From Bog-473 sp963717455 (GTDB lineage: Bacteria; Actinomycetota; Acidimicrobiia; Acidimicrobiales; RAAP-2): a stretch of DNA of 64,000 bases. Of the stretch, positions 50,207 through 58,837 are shown in pieces; position 1 is the first letter of the stretch, and the number at the start of each line of letters is the position of its first letter. The position numbers were made by a program, and so were the translations under genes. Below the pieces are notes generated by a model. It was not told the origin of the DNA and searched no databases. It was given only the letters and a program-made list of their open reading frames with translations. The stretch covers positions 3,720,001 to 3,784,000 of the forward strand of contig OY970336.1 in assembly GCA_963717455.1 (NCBI GenBank), written 5' to 3'.

Positions 50207-52298
50207 CGCCATCAACCTGCTGAAGTCGGTGGCCCCGGCACACTCGGGAGACACCGAACAGGTGGTCTTCGGGACATCGGGCACTGCCAGCCTCGGCGAT
50301 CCCGCGATCGGGCAGCGCATCAACAAGATGGTCGAGGAGATCAACCGACTGCCCCACGTCTCGGGTGCCGTGAGCCCCTACGACAGCGCCGGTCACCTCG
50401 TCAACACCGCGAACGTCAACGCGGCGAGGACCGTCGGATTCCTGCAGGTCCCCTTCGCCAAGCTGGCCAACGACATCCCGGGCACCGAGGCCAAGGAGTT
50501 CGTGCACATCGTGACGGGCACCTCGGGCGACGGGCTCACGGTGGCGGTGACCGGTCAGCTGGCCGAGCAAGCCAACAACCCGTCGTTCAGCAGCACCGGG
50601 CTCGGCGTGCTGCTGGCTCTGATCGTGCTGCTGCTCGTCTTCGGATCGGTCTTCGCCGCCATCCTGCCCATCATCTCGGCCCTCTTCGCCCTGGGCACCG
50701 CCGTCGGCGTCATCGGTGTGGTGAGCCATGCGATCGGCATGCCGTCGATCTCCCCGGAGCTCATGCTCCTCATCGGGCTCGGTGTCGGGGTGGACTACGC
50801 CCTCTTCATCGTCACCCGGCACCGGCAGGGACTGGTGGCCGGACGCGACGTCGAGTCCTCCATCGTCAACTCGGTCAACACCTCGGGCCGGGCGGTCCTG
50901 TTCGCCGGCATCATCGTGTGCATCGCCCTGCTCGGGATGTTCGCCCTCGGGGTGAGCTTCCTGTACGGCCTGGCCCTGGCCGCCGCGATCGGCGTCGCGT
51001 TCACCATGGCGGCGGCCCTCACGCTGCTACCCGCCCTGCTGGGCTTCATCGGGCCCAAGGTGATGAGCCGGAAGCAGAAGAGGAACCTGGCCGAGAACGG
51101 GCCGCGCATCGTGGGTGCCGACAACCAGGGCTTCTGGCCCAAGTGGGCCGACCGGGTGCAGCGCGCGCCCTGGGTCTCCGCCGGTGCGGCGCTGCTGGTG
51201 ATCGTCATCCTCGCCCTGCCGTTCTTCTCGCTGCAGCTGGGCTCGGCCGACCAGGGGACGGACCCCGCGGGCACGCCGACCCGGGTGGCCTTCGACATGC
51301 TGTCGCGGGGTTTCGGCCCCGGCTTCAACGGGCCCCTGATGCTGGTGGGCGTGGTGCAACCCGATCAGCACGCGGTGATCGACACGGTCGTGCACGACGT
51401 CTCGCAGCAGCCGGACGTGGCACGGGTGGCGGAGCCGATCTACATCCCGAGCAAGACCGGCAACGGGGACGTCGTGCTGGTGAACGTCTACCCCGGTTCG
51501 GCTCCCCAGGACTCCGCCACGACCGACCTGGTCAACCACCTGCGTGGCGACACCATCCCCGCGGCCATCGGCAGCTCGGGCGTCAAGCTCCTCGTCGGAG
51601 GGACGACGGCGATCTTCATCGACTTCTCGAACGTCCTCAGCTCCAAGCTGCCGCTGTTCATCGGCCTGGTGGTCGTGTTGTCCTTCTTGCTCCTGATGAC
51701 GGTGTTCCGCAGCTTCGTCATCCCCCTCACCGCGGCCTGCATGAACCTGCTGTCGATCGGAGCCGCCTTCGGCATCCTGGTCGCGGTCTTCCAGTGGGGC
51801 GACGCGGGCTCGCTCATCGGCCTCACCGGAACGAGCCCGATCGAAGCCTTCCTCCCCGTCATGCTGTTCGCCATCCTCTTCGGCCTGTCCATGGACTACC
51901 AGGTGTTCCTGGTGTCCCGCATGCACGAGGAGTACATCAAGTCCGGTGGGGACAACAGGGTCGCGGTGCGCAACGGCCTCGCCGCCACCGGCAAGACCAT
52001 CACCGCCGCCGCGCTGATCATGATCCTCGTGTTCGGCTCCTTCATCCTGGGCGGGGAGCGCGTGATCAAGGAGTTCGGCATCGGGCTCGCCGGCGGCATC
52101 CTCGTCGACGCGGTCTTCATCCGCATGGCGATCGTGCCGTCCCTGATGATGCTCTTCGGGAAGGCGAACTGGTGGTTCCCAGGCTGGCTCGACCGGGCGC
52201 TCCCCAGGCTCGCGGTCGACGCCGACGACCTGGCGGCGCACCCGGTACCGGTGGGACCCGAAGCCGAGCCGGAGCTGGCCGGGCACGTCGCGCCGTAG
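50058..52298 (+). CDS. MMPL-family RND transporter
   Basis: A 746-residue inner-membrane transporter with about 12 helices in two repeats. The first helix is HRRIVVLLWLAVLLGSVLMV. Helices 2-6 include the MMPL motif GVGVDYALFIVTRHRQ and helices 8-12 the second GLSMDYQVFLVSRMHEEYI; both keep the Asp-Tyr pair needed for proton relay. Two extracytoplasmic domains separate them. ATG 50058 is taken because GAGGAGA lies 8 bp upstream. MMPL proteins export lipids in actinobacteria; the cargo here is unknown. Confidence 0.94.
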   Translation: MRTLAGWCVRHRRIVVLLWLAVLLGSVLMVQQVGTAYSNNFNFPHTESADAINLLKSVAPAHSGDTEQVVFGTSGTASLGDPAIGQRINKMVEEINRLPHVSGAVSPYDSAGHLVNTANVNAARTVGFLQVPFAKLANDIPGTEAKEFVHIVTGTSGDGLTVAVTGQLAEQANNPSFSSTGLGVLLALIVLLLVFGSVFAAILPIISALFALGTAVGVIGVVSHAIGMPSISPELMLLIGLGVGVDYALFIVTRHRQGLVAGRDVESSIVNSVNTSGRAVLFAGIIVCIALLGMFALGVSFLYGLALAAAIGVAFTMAAALTLLPALLGFIGPKVMSRKQKRNLAENGPRIVGADNQGFWPKWADRVQRAPWVSAGAALLVIVILALPFFSLQLGSADQGTDPAGTPTRVAFDMLSRGFGPGFNGPLMLVGVVQPDQHAVIDTVVHDVSQQPDVARVAEPIYIPSKTGNGDVVLVNVYPGSAPQDSATTDLVNHLRGDTIPAAIGSSGVKLLVGGTTAIFIDFSNVLSSKLPLFIGLVVVLSFLLLMTVFRSFVIPLTAACMNLLSIGAAFGILVAVFQWGDAGSLIGLTGTSPIEAFLPVMLFAILFGLSMDYQVFLVSRMHEEYIKSGGDNRVAVRNGLAATGKTITAAALIMILVFGSFILGGERVIKEFGIGLAGGILVDAVFIRMAIVPSLMMLFGKANWWFPGWLDRALPRLAVDADDLAAHPVPVGPEAEPELAGHVAP

Positions 52299-52459
52299 GC
52301 GCACTCGGGACGGCCTCGGCGTTCCGTCCGTTGGCAACATCCCAAGGGGGAAACTCCCGCCTCGCGCCGAGCCGCGGACTTTCGGCCCTGGTGAGGATCG
52401 CGCCGGTCCCCCAAGATCACGGGACGCGCGTGGTCACGGGGCAGGAGTCCGGAGGGTCA

Positions 52460-52750
52460 GTGAGAGGCGGTGATGGAGGTGATGGAGCGGTCGCCGACAC
52501 GGCGCCGACGGGTGAGCTCATGATGAAGGTGCATCGGGCCATCACCGCGACCACCGCCCACCACCCCGGACTGGCCGTCCGGTCCGTGCAGGCCAACAGG
52601 GGTTGGGGTGACATCGTCTTCGTCCGCGTCCAGGCACGGATGCCGGGCACCCGTTCCGACCAGGAGGCCGTCGAAGACGCGCTCCGCACGGGCGTCAGGG
52701 AGGCGCTGGACGGGCAGCGCTCCGCCGTCAGCGTCACCTGGAGCGGCTGA
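52460..52750 (+). CDS. Small hypothetical protein
   Basis: A 96-residue frame from GTG 52460, preceded by GGAGGG; ATG 52520 is an alternative. The N-terminal 20 residues are Gly/Asp-rich. The rest (MMKVHRAITATTAHHPGLAV, then WGDIVFVRVQARMPGT and a C-terminal helix) looks like a compact alpha/beta domain. No family is recognised. It stands between the MMPL gene and the convergent aldo/keto reductase. Confidence 0.45.
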   Translation: MRGGDGGDGAVADTAPTGELMMKVHRAITATTAHHPGLAVRSVQANRGWGDIVFVRVQARMPGTRSDQEAVEDALRTGVREALDGQRSAVSVTWSG

Positions 52751-52781
52751 GGGGAGCGCTACGCCGACGCCCCCGTCCTGA

Positions 52782-53753
52782 TCACCAGGCGTAGTCCTCC
52801 GGCGCGGTCTTGTGGCCCGGGAAGATCTCGTCGAGGCGCGCCAGCGCCTTGTCGTCGAGCGTGATCTCGACGGCCCGCAAGGCCGAGTCGAGGTGCTCGG
52901 GCGTGCGCGGCCCGACGATGGGGCCTGTCACGGCCGGTCGCGTCAGCAGCCAGGCCAGACCGACGGTACCGGGATCCTCGCCCAGTTCGGCGCACAGGTC
53001 CTCGTAGGCCTCGAGCTGCGCACGGCGCGCCTCAATCGTCTCGGCGGCGCGTCCCGCGTAGCGGCGGCTCCCCTCGCGCTCCTTGCGCACGACGCCGCCG
53101 AGCAACCCGCCCTGGAGCGGCGACCACGGGATCACGCCGAGCCCGTAGGTCTCGGCCGCCGGCAGCACCTCTCGCTCGATGGCGCGCACGATCAGGTTGT
53201 AGATCGACTGCTCGCTGACCAGCCCGAGGAAGTCACGGCGCGTCGCCGCCTCCTGCGCCCGGGCGATGTGCCAGCCGGCGAAGTTCGAGGACCCGACGTA
53301 GAGGATCTTCCCCTGGGCCCTGAGCACCTCCATCGCCTCCCAGATCTCGTCCCAGCCGGTGTGCCGGTCGATGTGGTGCATCTGGTAGAGGTCGATGTAG
53401 TCGGTCTGCAGCCGCCGAAGGCTGGCCTCGCAGGCCCGGCGGATGTTGAGCGCCGAGAGCCGGCCCTCGTTCGGCCACTCCCCCATGTCGCCGTAGAGCT
53501 TGGTGGCGATCACCGTCTTCCCGCGGCGGTCACCACCCTGGGCGAACCAGCGGCCGACGATCTCCTCCGTCGCCCCCCGCCCCTTGGAGCGGCCGTAGAC
53601 GTTGGCCGAGTCGAAGAAGTTGATCCCGGCCTCCAGGGCCGAGTCCATGATGGAGAACGAGGTCGGCTCGTCCGTCTCGGGCCCGAAGTTCATGGTGCCC
53701 AGGCAGATGCGGCTGACGAGGAGGCCGGTCCGGCCGAGGTGTGTGTAGCGCAT
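52782..53753 (-). CDS. Aldo/keto reductase
   Basis: A 323-residue NADPH-dependent TIM-barrel reductase. The catalytic tetrad is D48 and Y53 (FFDSANVYG), K85 (ATKLYG) and the His in YQMHHID. The cofactor-binding end IPWSPLQGGLLGG and PIVGPRTPEHLDSAL are typical of the potassium-channel-beta/YajO-like group. TAGGTT sits 7 nt before the ATG on the minus strand, so the mRNA may be leaderless. The substrate is unknown. Confidence 0.93.
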   Translation of the reverse strand: MRYTHLGRTGLLVSRICLGTMNFGPETDEPTSFSIMDSALEAGINFFDSANVYGRSKGRGATEEIVGRWFAQGGDRRGKTVIATKLYGDMGEWPNEGRLSALNIRRACEASLRRLQTDYIDLYQMHHIDRHTGWDEIWEAMEVLRAQGKILYVGSSNFAGWHIARAQEAATRRDFLGLVSEQSIYNLIVRAIEREVLPAAETYGLGVIPWSPLQGGLLGGVVRKEREGSRRYAGRAAETIEARRAQLEAYEDLCAELGEDPGTVGLAWLLTRPAVTGPIVGPRTPEHLDSALRAVEITLDDKALARLDEIFPGHKTAPEDYAW

Positions 53754-53823
53754 GGGAGCGAACCTAATGGACGCCCGGGAAGAGTGGACCGATTAGCGAG
53801 TTCTTCCAGCCCCCCGCTACCCT

Positions 53824-53838
53824 GAGAACATGATTCTC
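53824..53838. promoter_or_regulatory. Inverted repeat before the DUF35-thiolase pair
   Basis: GAGAA-CATGA-TTCTC lies 18-32 bp upstream of the DUF35 start. A symmetric site here would be well placed to control the pair, perhaps by a lipid-responsive repressor. This is inferred from symmetry only. Confidence 0.4.
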
Positions 53839-53855
53839 CATACGAGCCTGGGGGC

Positions 53856-54257
53856 GTGATGGCGCAACAGATACCGCTGGTCGACTACCTGGTCCTCGGG
53901 GAGGACCCGCACCTGGTGGCGAACGAGTGCACCTCGTGCGGCGCCCGCTACTTCGACCGCCGGAACGCCTGCGCGTCCTGCGAGGGGACCGACTTCAAGA
54001 AGGCCGACGTGCCCACCACGGGCGAGGTCCGCGCCTTCACCATCGTGGCCTTCGCCGCTCCGGGGATCCCCGTGCCCTTCGTGGCCGCGGTGGTCGACTG
54101 CGAGGGCACCAGCGTGCGCGCCAACCTGATCAACGTGCCGGCCGACCCCGAGCACGTCACACTCGGCATGAAGGTGCGCCTGGCCACCGAGGTCATCGGC
54201 ACCGACGACAACGGCACCGAAGCGGTCGGCTTCGGCTTCGAGCCCCTGGGAGGTTGA
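53856..54257 (+). CDS. DUF35 OB-fold/zinc-ribbon protein (second copy)
   Basis: A 133-residue protein with two zinc knuckles, CTSCGARYFDRRNACASC, and an OB fold (GEVRAFTIVAFAAPGIPVPF, MKVRLATEVIGTDDNG). It starts at GTG 53856 or ATG 53859. Like the copy at 38.2 kb it precedes or follows a thiolase-like gene and should be its structural partner. The two DUF35 proteins are clearly different in sequence, so the pairs probably have distinct substrates. Confidence 0.9.
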   Translation: MMAQQIPLVDYLVLGEDPHLVANECTSCGARYFDRRNACASCEGTDFKKADVPTTGEVRAFTIVAFAAPGIPVPFVAAVVDCEGTSVRANLINVPADPEHVTLGMKVRLATEVIGTDDNGTEAVGFGFEPLGG

Positions 54258-54262
54258 GCACG

Positions 54263-55474
54263 ATGGCATCGGCATCAGAAGAACTGTGGGTCCTCGGCAT
54301 CCACATGACCAAGTTCGGCAAGCACCCGGACCTCGACACGATCGACCTGGCCGCCGAGGCGGTCCGGGGCGCTCTGGCCGACGGCGGCGTGACCATGAAG
54401 GACATGGGCATCATCGGGGCCGGCAACCTGATGGGCGGCCCCCTGCCCATCGGGCAGATGATCCAGAAGCAGCTGGGCCAGACCGGGATCCCCGTCTACA
54501 ACGTGGCCAACGCGTGCGCCACCGGCGCCACCGCGCTGCGGGTGGCCTGCATGGCGATCAAGGCGGGCGAGACCGACATGGGCCTGGCCTTCGGCGTGGA
54601 GAAGCTGGCCGGCGCCGGGCTCCTGGCCGGCGGGAGCCGCAAGAGCGACACCACCACCTGGGAGCCGGCGGGGCGCTACGGGTCGGTGGCCGCCATCGAC
54701 GGCCGGGTCGGCACCGAGACGATGCCCGGGGTGTTCGCGCAGATCGGCATGGAGTACGGCCACCGCTACGGGGGCACGAGCTTCGAGCTGTTCGCCAAGA
54801 TCAGTGAGAAGAACCACACGCACTCGACGCTGAACCCGTTGGCGGCCTACACGAAGAAGATGACGCTCGAGGAGATCATGAACGACGTCATGATCGCCTA
54901 CCCCAACACGCGGCCCATGTGCTCGGCCAACTGCGACGGCGCAGCGGCGGCCGTCGTGGTGTCGGGGTCCAAGCTCAAGACGCTGTCGCTCGAGCAGCAG
55001 CGGCGCGCGGTGAAGATCTCGGCCTCCATCCTGACCACCGACCCGTGGGAGGAGGCCTGCCAGGTCCTCCCCGACGTGAACCAGCTGACCCGCAACGCGG
55101 CCGCCCAGGCCTACGAGCAGGCCGGCGTGGGCCCCCAGGACCTCAACCTGGTGGAGCTGCACGACTGCTTCGCCACGGCGGAGCTGGTGCACTACGACAA
55201 CCTCGGGCTCTGCGAGAGGGGTGGCGCGGTCGACTTCTTCAAGTCGGGCGCCACCTGGCGCGACGGCACCACCCCGGTCAACGTGTCGGGCGGGCTCGAG
55301 TCCAAGGGCCACCCGATCGCGGCGACCGGCATCGCCAACGTGTGGGAGGTGGCCACGCACCTGCGGGGCGAGGCCGGCGACCGGCAGATTCCCGGCGCCA
55401 AGGTCGGCCTGACCCACGTCATCGGACTGGGCTCGGCCTGCGGCGTCCACATCTTGGAGAAGTCGGCGGCCTGA
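54263..55474 (+). CDS. Thiolase family protein
   Basis: A 403-residue thiolase. Unlike the copy at 37 kb it keeps the nucleophilic Cys block (VYNVANACATGATALRVACM, C in NACATG). The His block is SGGLESKGHPIAATG and the C-terminal Cys block is IGLGSACGVHILE. All three catalytic elements are present, so it can cleave a 3-ketoacyl-CoA or make one by condensation. The ATG follows the DUF35 stop by 5 bp with GGGAGG upstream, so the two are cotranscribed. Confidence 0.93.
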   Translation: MASASEELWVLGIHMTKFGKHPDLDTIDLAAEAVRGALADGGVTMKDMGIIGAGNLMGGPLPIGQMIQKQLGQTGIPVYNVANACATGATALRVACMAIKAGETDMGLAFGVEKLAGAGLLAGGSRKSDTTTWEPAGRYGSVAAIDGRVGTETMPGVFAQIGMEYGHRYGGTSFELFAKISEKNHTHSTLNPLAAYTKKMTLEEIMNDVMIAYPNTRPMCSANCDGAAAAVVVSGSKLKTLSLEQQRRAVKISASILTTDPWEEACQVLPDVNQLTRNAAAQAYEQAGVGPQDLNLVELHDCFATAELVHYDNLGLCERGGAVDFFKSGATWRDGTTPVNVSGGLESKGHPIAATGIANVWEVATHLRGEAGDRQIPGAKVGLTHVIGLGSACGVHILEKSAA

Positions 55475-55490
55475 ATCTGGACATCCGGAC

Positions 55491-56261
55491 GTGCGGGTCG
55501 GTGCGGTGACCTCGCCCGTCTACGACACCATCGGCCGGGGCTACGTGGCGCACCGGCGGCCGGACCCCCGCTGGGCCGCGGTCGTCGCGGCACACCTGGG
55601 GGCCGGGATGGGCGACCTCGTGGTCAACGTCGGCGCCGGGTCCGGCTCGTACGAGCCGACGCACTGCCCCGTCGTGGCCGTGGAGCCGTCGGTGGTCATG
55701 GTGGAGCAGCGGGTCGCAGGTGCCGCGCCCGTCGTACGGGCCGGTGCCTCGGCGCTGCCGCTGCACGCAGGCTGCGCGGCGGTCGCGCTGGCGATCCTGA
55801 CGGTCCACCACTGGGACGACCCGGCCGCAGGACTGGCCGAGCTGTGCCGCATCGCACCGCGGCGGGTGGTCCTGGCCATCGACTTCGAGCTGCACTCCCG
55901 CTTCTGGCTGTTGGAGGAGTACCTGCCCGAGGTGGGCGACCACACCCGGCGCTGCGGCCCCGAGGCGGACGAGATCGCAGCAGCGATCGGGGCGACGACG
56001 TCCGTGCCGCTGCCCGTCCCACGCGACATGCAAGACGGTGTCCTCGGCGCCTACTGGTGCCGCCCCGAGGCCTACCTCGACCCGGCGGTGCGGGCCAACG
56101 CGTCCGGGCTGGCGCTGGCCGATCCCGCCGTCATCGCACGCGGGATCAGCGGGCTGGAGGCGGACCTGGCCAGCGGTGCGTGGCACGAGCGCCACGCAGA
56201 CCTCGGGGCGCGCGAAACCCTCGAACTGGGTTACCGGTTGCTCGTCACCGACGCGTCCTGA
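55491..56261 (+). CDS. Class I SAM-dependent methyltransferase
   Basis: A 256-residue methyltransferase, GTG start 16 bp after the thiolase stop. The SAM site is VVNVGAGSGSYEP (GxGxG-like), the acidic residue follows in VVAVEPS, and ALPLHAGCAAVALAILTVHH is the motif III region with a DWDD-type loop (HHWDDPAAGL). Relatives are described only as methyltransferase type 11. The substrate is unknown. Confidence 0.85.
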   Translation: MRVGAVTSPVYDTIGRGYVAHRRPDPRWAAVVAAHLGAGMGDLVVNVGAGSGSYEPTHCPVVAVEPSVVMVEQRVAGAAPVVRAGASALPLHAGCAAVALAILTVHHWDDPAAGLAELCRIAPRRVVLAIDFELHSRFWLLEEYLPEVGDHTRRCGPEADEIAAAIGATTSVPLPVPRDMQDGVLGAYWCRPEAYLDPAVRANASGLALADPAVIARGISGLEADLASGAWHERHADLGARETLELGYRLLVTDAS

Positions 56262-56286
56262 AGGAGACGTCCCCCTTCTGGGTCCC

Positions 56287-57459
56287 TCACGCCGCGACGG
56301 GCGGTGGCCGCTCCCTCTGCTCCCGTTGGTTGCGCAGGCGGTTGTGGAACCCGCACAGCAGCCGCCCGTTCTCCTGGGTGGTCGGTCCCCCCTCGGCATA
56401 GGGCTGGATGTGGTCGGCCTCGCAGGTCTCCGCGGGCTCGTAGCAGTAGGGGTGGGTGCAGATCCGGTCCCGCAGCTCGATCGCCCGCCTCGTCCCCCCG
56501 CTGAACAGGCGGGCCCGCACGCTGACGTCGACCCGGGTGCCGAGCGAGAAGATCGCCCGCTCGAAGTAGGCGGCGTCCATCCAGGGCTGCAGTGACGACG
56601 GAGCCAGGACGGTGCCGTTCTCGAGCTCGCAGATCCGGCCGTGCAGGGTCTCGTAGCCCACCACGACGCTGAAGAGCGGGGCCGGGCGGATGCCCTCGGC
56701 CGGAGCGGTGCGGCTACGGCTCGCCATCTCGACCAGCGCGTCGGCCCGGCGCTGGCCGCCGTCGCGGGCCAGCTCGTCGATCCGGGGCGTCCGGCCCAGC
56801 CGTTCCCGGGCCTCGGCGCAGTCGGCCTCGAAGAGCTCGTGCTCCAGGCGGTTCAGCTCGCCCGACACGATGGAGCCCGAGATCGGGTCCAGTGTCATCT
56901 GGCCGAGCCACATCCCCGTGAAGCTCGACTCGAGATACACGTTGCGCGCCGCCCTGCGGTCCTCGTCGGCGGCGTCGGCGCCTTCGGGGTCGGCCAACTG
57001 CTTCCAGTAGCTCAGCGCCCGGTAGAAGTCCTCGAAGCCCATGGCGGCGGCCTGGGAGACGAGCATCTCCTCGTCGCGGGCCATGGAGGCCTCGGTGCGG
57101 TGGCGCCGGGCCGAGGCGATCGCCCGGGCCTGGTCGGCGCCGATCCGGCCCTCCCGCCAGGCCTCGGCGCAGCGAGGCAGGTGGCGCAGGGTCCTCCCGA
57201 GCCGGGTCCGCTTGCGGGCGGCGCTGCGGGGGACCCGGCAGCGGGTGGCGATCCACGCCGACGCCGACTTGGCCCCGTCGGCCGCCCACTCCTCGCTCGC
57301 CTCGAAGACGGCGGTCGCCTCGGTGACGAAGGCCTCGAAGCGGGCGAGCTCGTGGTGCAGCACCTCGATGGACGCGCCGTCGCCGTAGGTGTCGGCGCCA
57401 CTCGACACCAGGGCGCTCAGCGCCTCGACGAAGTCAGCCAACTCCACGGGTCGATGCAA
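56287..57459 (-). CDS. DUF222/HNH endonuclease domain protein
   Basis: A 390-residue protein with an N-terminal helical DUF222 domain (about 20-270) and a C-terminal HNH nuclease domain: CTHPYCYEPAETCEADHI, then GGPTTQENGRLLCGFHN. The zinc-type Cys pairs and the catalytic His of CEADHI are intact. These proteins occur in many copies in actinobacterial genomes, often called 13E12-repeat proteins in mycobacteria. Some copies appear mobile, but their role is not established. No flanking repeats are seen. Confidence 0.9.
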   Translation of the reverse strand: MHRPVELADFVEALSALVSSGADTYGDGASIEVLHHELARFEAFVTEATAVFEASEEWAADGAKSASAWIATRCRVPRSAARKRTRLGRTLRHLPRCAEAWREGRIGADQARAIASARRHRTEASMARDEEMLVSQAAAMGFEDFYRALSYWKQLADPEGADAADEDRRAARNVYLESSFTGMWLGQMTLDPISGSIVSGELNRLEHELFEADCAEARERLGRTPRIDELARDGGQRRADALVEMASRSRTAPAEGIRPAPLFSVVVGYETLHGRICELENGTVLAPSSLQPWMDAAYFERAIFSLGTRVDVSVRARLFSGGTRRAIELRDRICTHPYCYEPAETCEADHIQPYAEGGPTTQENGRLLCGFHNRLRNQREQRERPPPVAA

Positions 57460-57501
57460 GCACGCGGGTGTGACACCACGGCGGACGTCGCCACACGACC
57501 A

Positions 57502-58073
57502 CTAGATGCCTCGGACTGCCTCGTACGTGAGAACAGCCACACCGTCGCCCAGGGCACGGGCCTCGACGAGGCGCATGGATTTCGTGTCGCTGGTCTCGCC
57601 GAAGAGGCGGTGGCCCGCCCCGAGCACGATCGGGAAGATCTTCAGACGCAACTCGTCGATGAGATCGTGCTCAATCAACGTGTGCACGAGCTGGAAGCTG
57701 GCGAGAACGACGATTTCCCCCTTTCGTTCCTGCTTCAGCTTGGAAACCTCGTTCAGAACGTCGCCCTTCAACACGGTCGAGTTGTTCCAGGCGGGATGTT
57801 CGAGGGTTGAGGATATGACGTATTTGGGGAGGCTGTTCAGCCTGTCAGCCAATGGGCCACTCCGGGATGGAAACCGCGCCGCGAACCACTCGTAGCTCCG
57901 CCGGCCCAACACCAAGGCTTCGGCCCTACCGCGTCGTCGAGAGCGAGCGCGTTGATCTCCTCGCGGTCCTTGAGCCTGCCGACCCAGCCACCGACCCTGA
58001 AGCCCTCGTCACCGGCTGGGTCCTGGATCACTCCGTCGAGCGAGACGTTGTCGCTGACCACGATCCTTCCCAC
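57502..58073 (-). pseudogene. Frameshifted dihydrofolate-reductase-like (RibD C-terminal) gene
   Basis: The ATG at 58073 gives GRIVVSDNVSLDGVIQDPAG, the usual start of DHFR-like RibD_C proteins, down to ALALDDAVG. The rest of the family lies in another frame from about 57924: AEALVLGRRSYEWFAARFPS, KYVISSTLEHPAWNNS, FPIVLGAGHRLFGE. One missing G in a run near 57924 explains the shift; restoring it gives LDDAxGAEALVLGRRS. The complete protein would have about 190 residues, normal for the family. Either a recent pseudogene or a base error. Confidence 0.75.
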
Positions 58074-58277
58074 GCCGGTCTCCTGTCGTTGGCGTTCTCA
58101 GGTGCCAATGTAGACACGGCGACCCGGACCAACGAGCCCAACGCCAACAAAAGGCGTCCCCGGACGGAAATGCCTGTGTATCGAGCGGGACAGTAGGCGC
58201 TCTCACCGCCTCGCGCCGAAATGTTGGCAGGCTAGAGTCGCGGCCGCTGACACTCTCGTGCGAGCGAGGGGACTTCA

Positions 58278-58670
58278 ATGGACCGAACCAATGTGAACCC
58301 TTGGGATTGGTCCAAGGCGTTCGGGTTCTCGCAGGCAGTAGAGGTGAGAGGGGCTGAGCGGATCCTCGTCTGCTCCGGGCAGACCTGTATTGCAGAAGAT
58401 GGGTCGCTGCCTTCCTCCTCCGACATGGGCGACCAGGTGAAGAGGTCCTTTGAGAATCTCGGTGCCGTCCTTCAGGCGGCTGGACTCGCCGCCTCCGACG
58501 TTGTCAAGGTCAACTACTACACGACGGACGTCGACGAGTTGATCACCGTGCTCGGACCGCTCGCATCAGAGTTCTTTGGCGACAACCTCCCGGCTTCAAC
58601 TCTTCTCGGCGTCGCCCGGCTGGCCTTTCCACAGCTCAAGATCGAGATCGAAGCCACGGCAGCGCGCTGA
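58278..58670 (+). CDS. RidA (YjgF/YER057c) family protein
   Basis: A 130-residue protein of the RidA family: ILVCSGQTCIAEDGSL, QVKRSFENLGAVLQAAGLAA, VVKVNYYTTDVDELITVLG and a C-terminal GVARLAFPQLKIEIEATA that holds the conserved Arg in the active-site cleft. RidA enzymes hydrolyse reactive imines and enamines left by PLP enzymes. The lower GC of this gene and of the next region sets it apart from most neighbours. Confidence 0.92.
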   Translation: MDRTNVNPWDWSKAFGFSQAVEVRGAERILVCSGQTCIAEDGSLPSSSDMGDQVKRSFENLGAVLQAAGLAASDVVKVNYYTTDVDELITVLGPLASEFFGDNLPASTLLGVARLAFPQLKIEIEATAAR

Positions 58671-58709
58671 ACCCGATACACCCACACCCGACGAGTGCCG
58701 ATATCGGGC

Positions 58710-58749
58710 GGGCAGTGGCGGGCAGCGGCGGCCAGTGGCGGGCAGTGCG
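58710..58749. repeat. Four degenerate 10-bp tandem repeats
   Basis: GGGCAGTGGC, GGGCAGCGGC, GGCCAGTGGC and GGGCAGTGCG follow one another between the RidA and cholesterol oxidase genes (convergent). A small minisatellite; no function is evident. Confidence 0.75.
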
Positions 58750-58837
58750 AGCTAGCCCAGTCCCGCAGAGATGGGGCTCAATCCAGCCAATCTCCTCCGA
58801 TAAGGAGGACGGCCTTCTCCGCATATGACATCTGGCC

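Noticed and set aside
56287..57459. Active transposon or intein-type element for the DUF222/HNH gene
   Set aside because: No terminal repeats, no target duplication and no interrupted host gene are visible.
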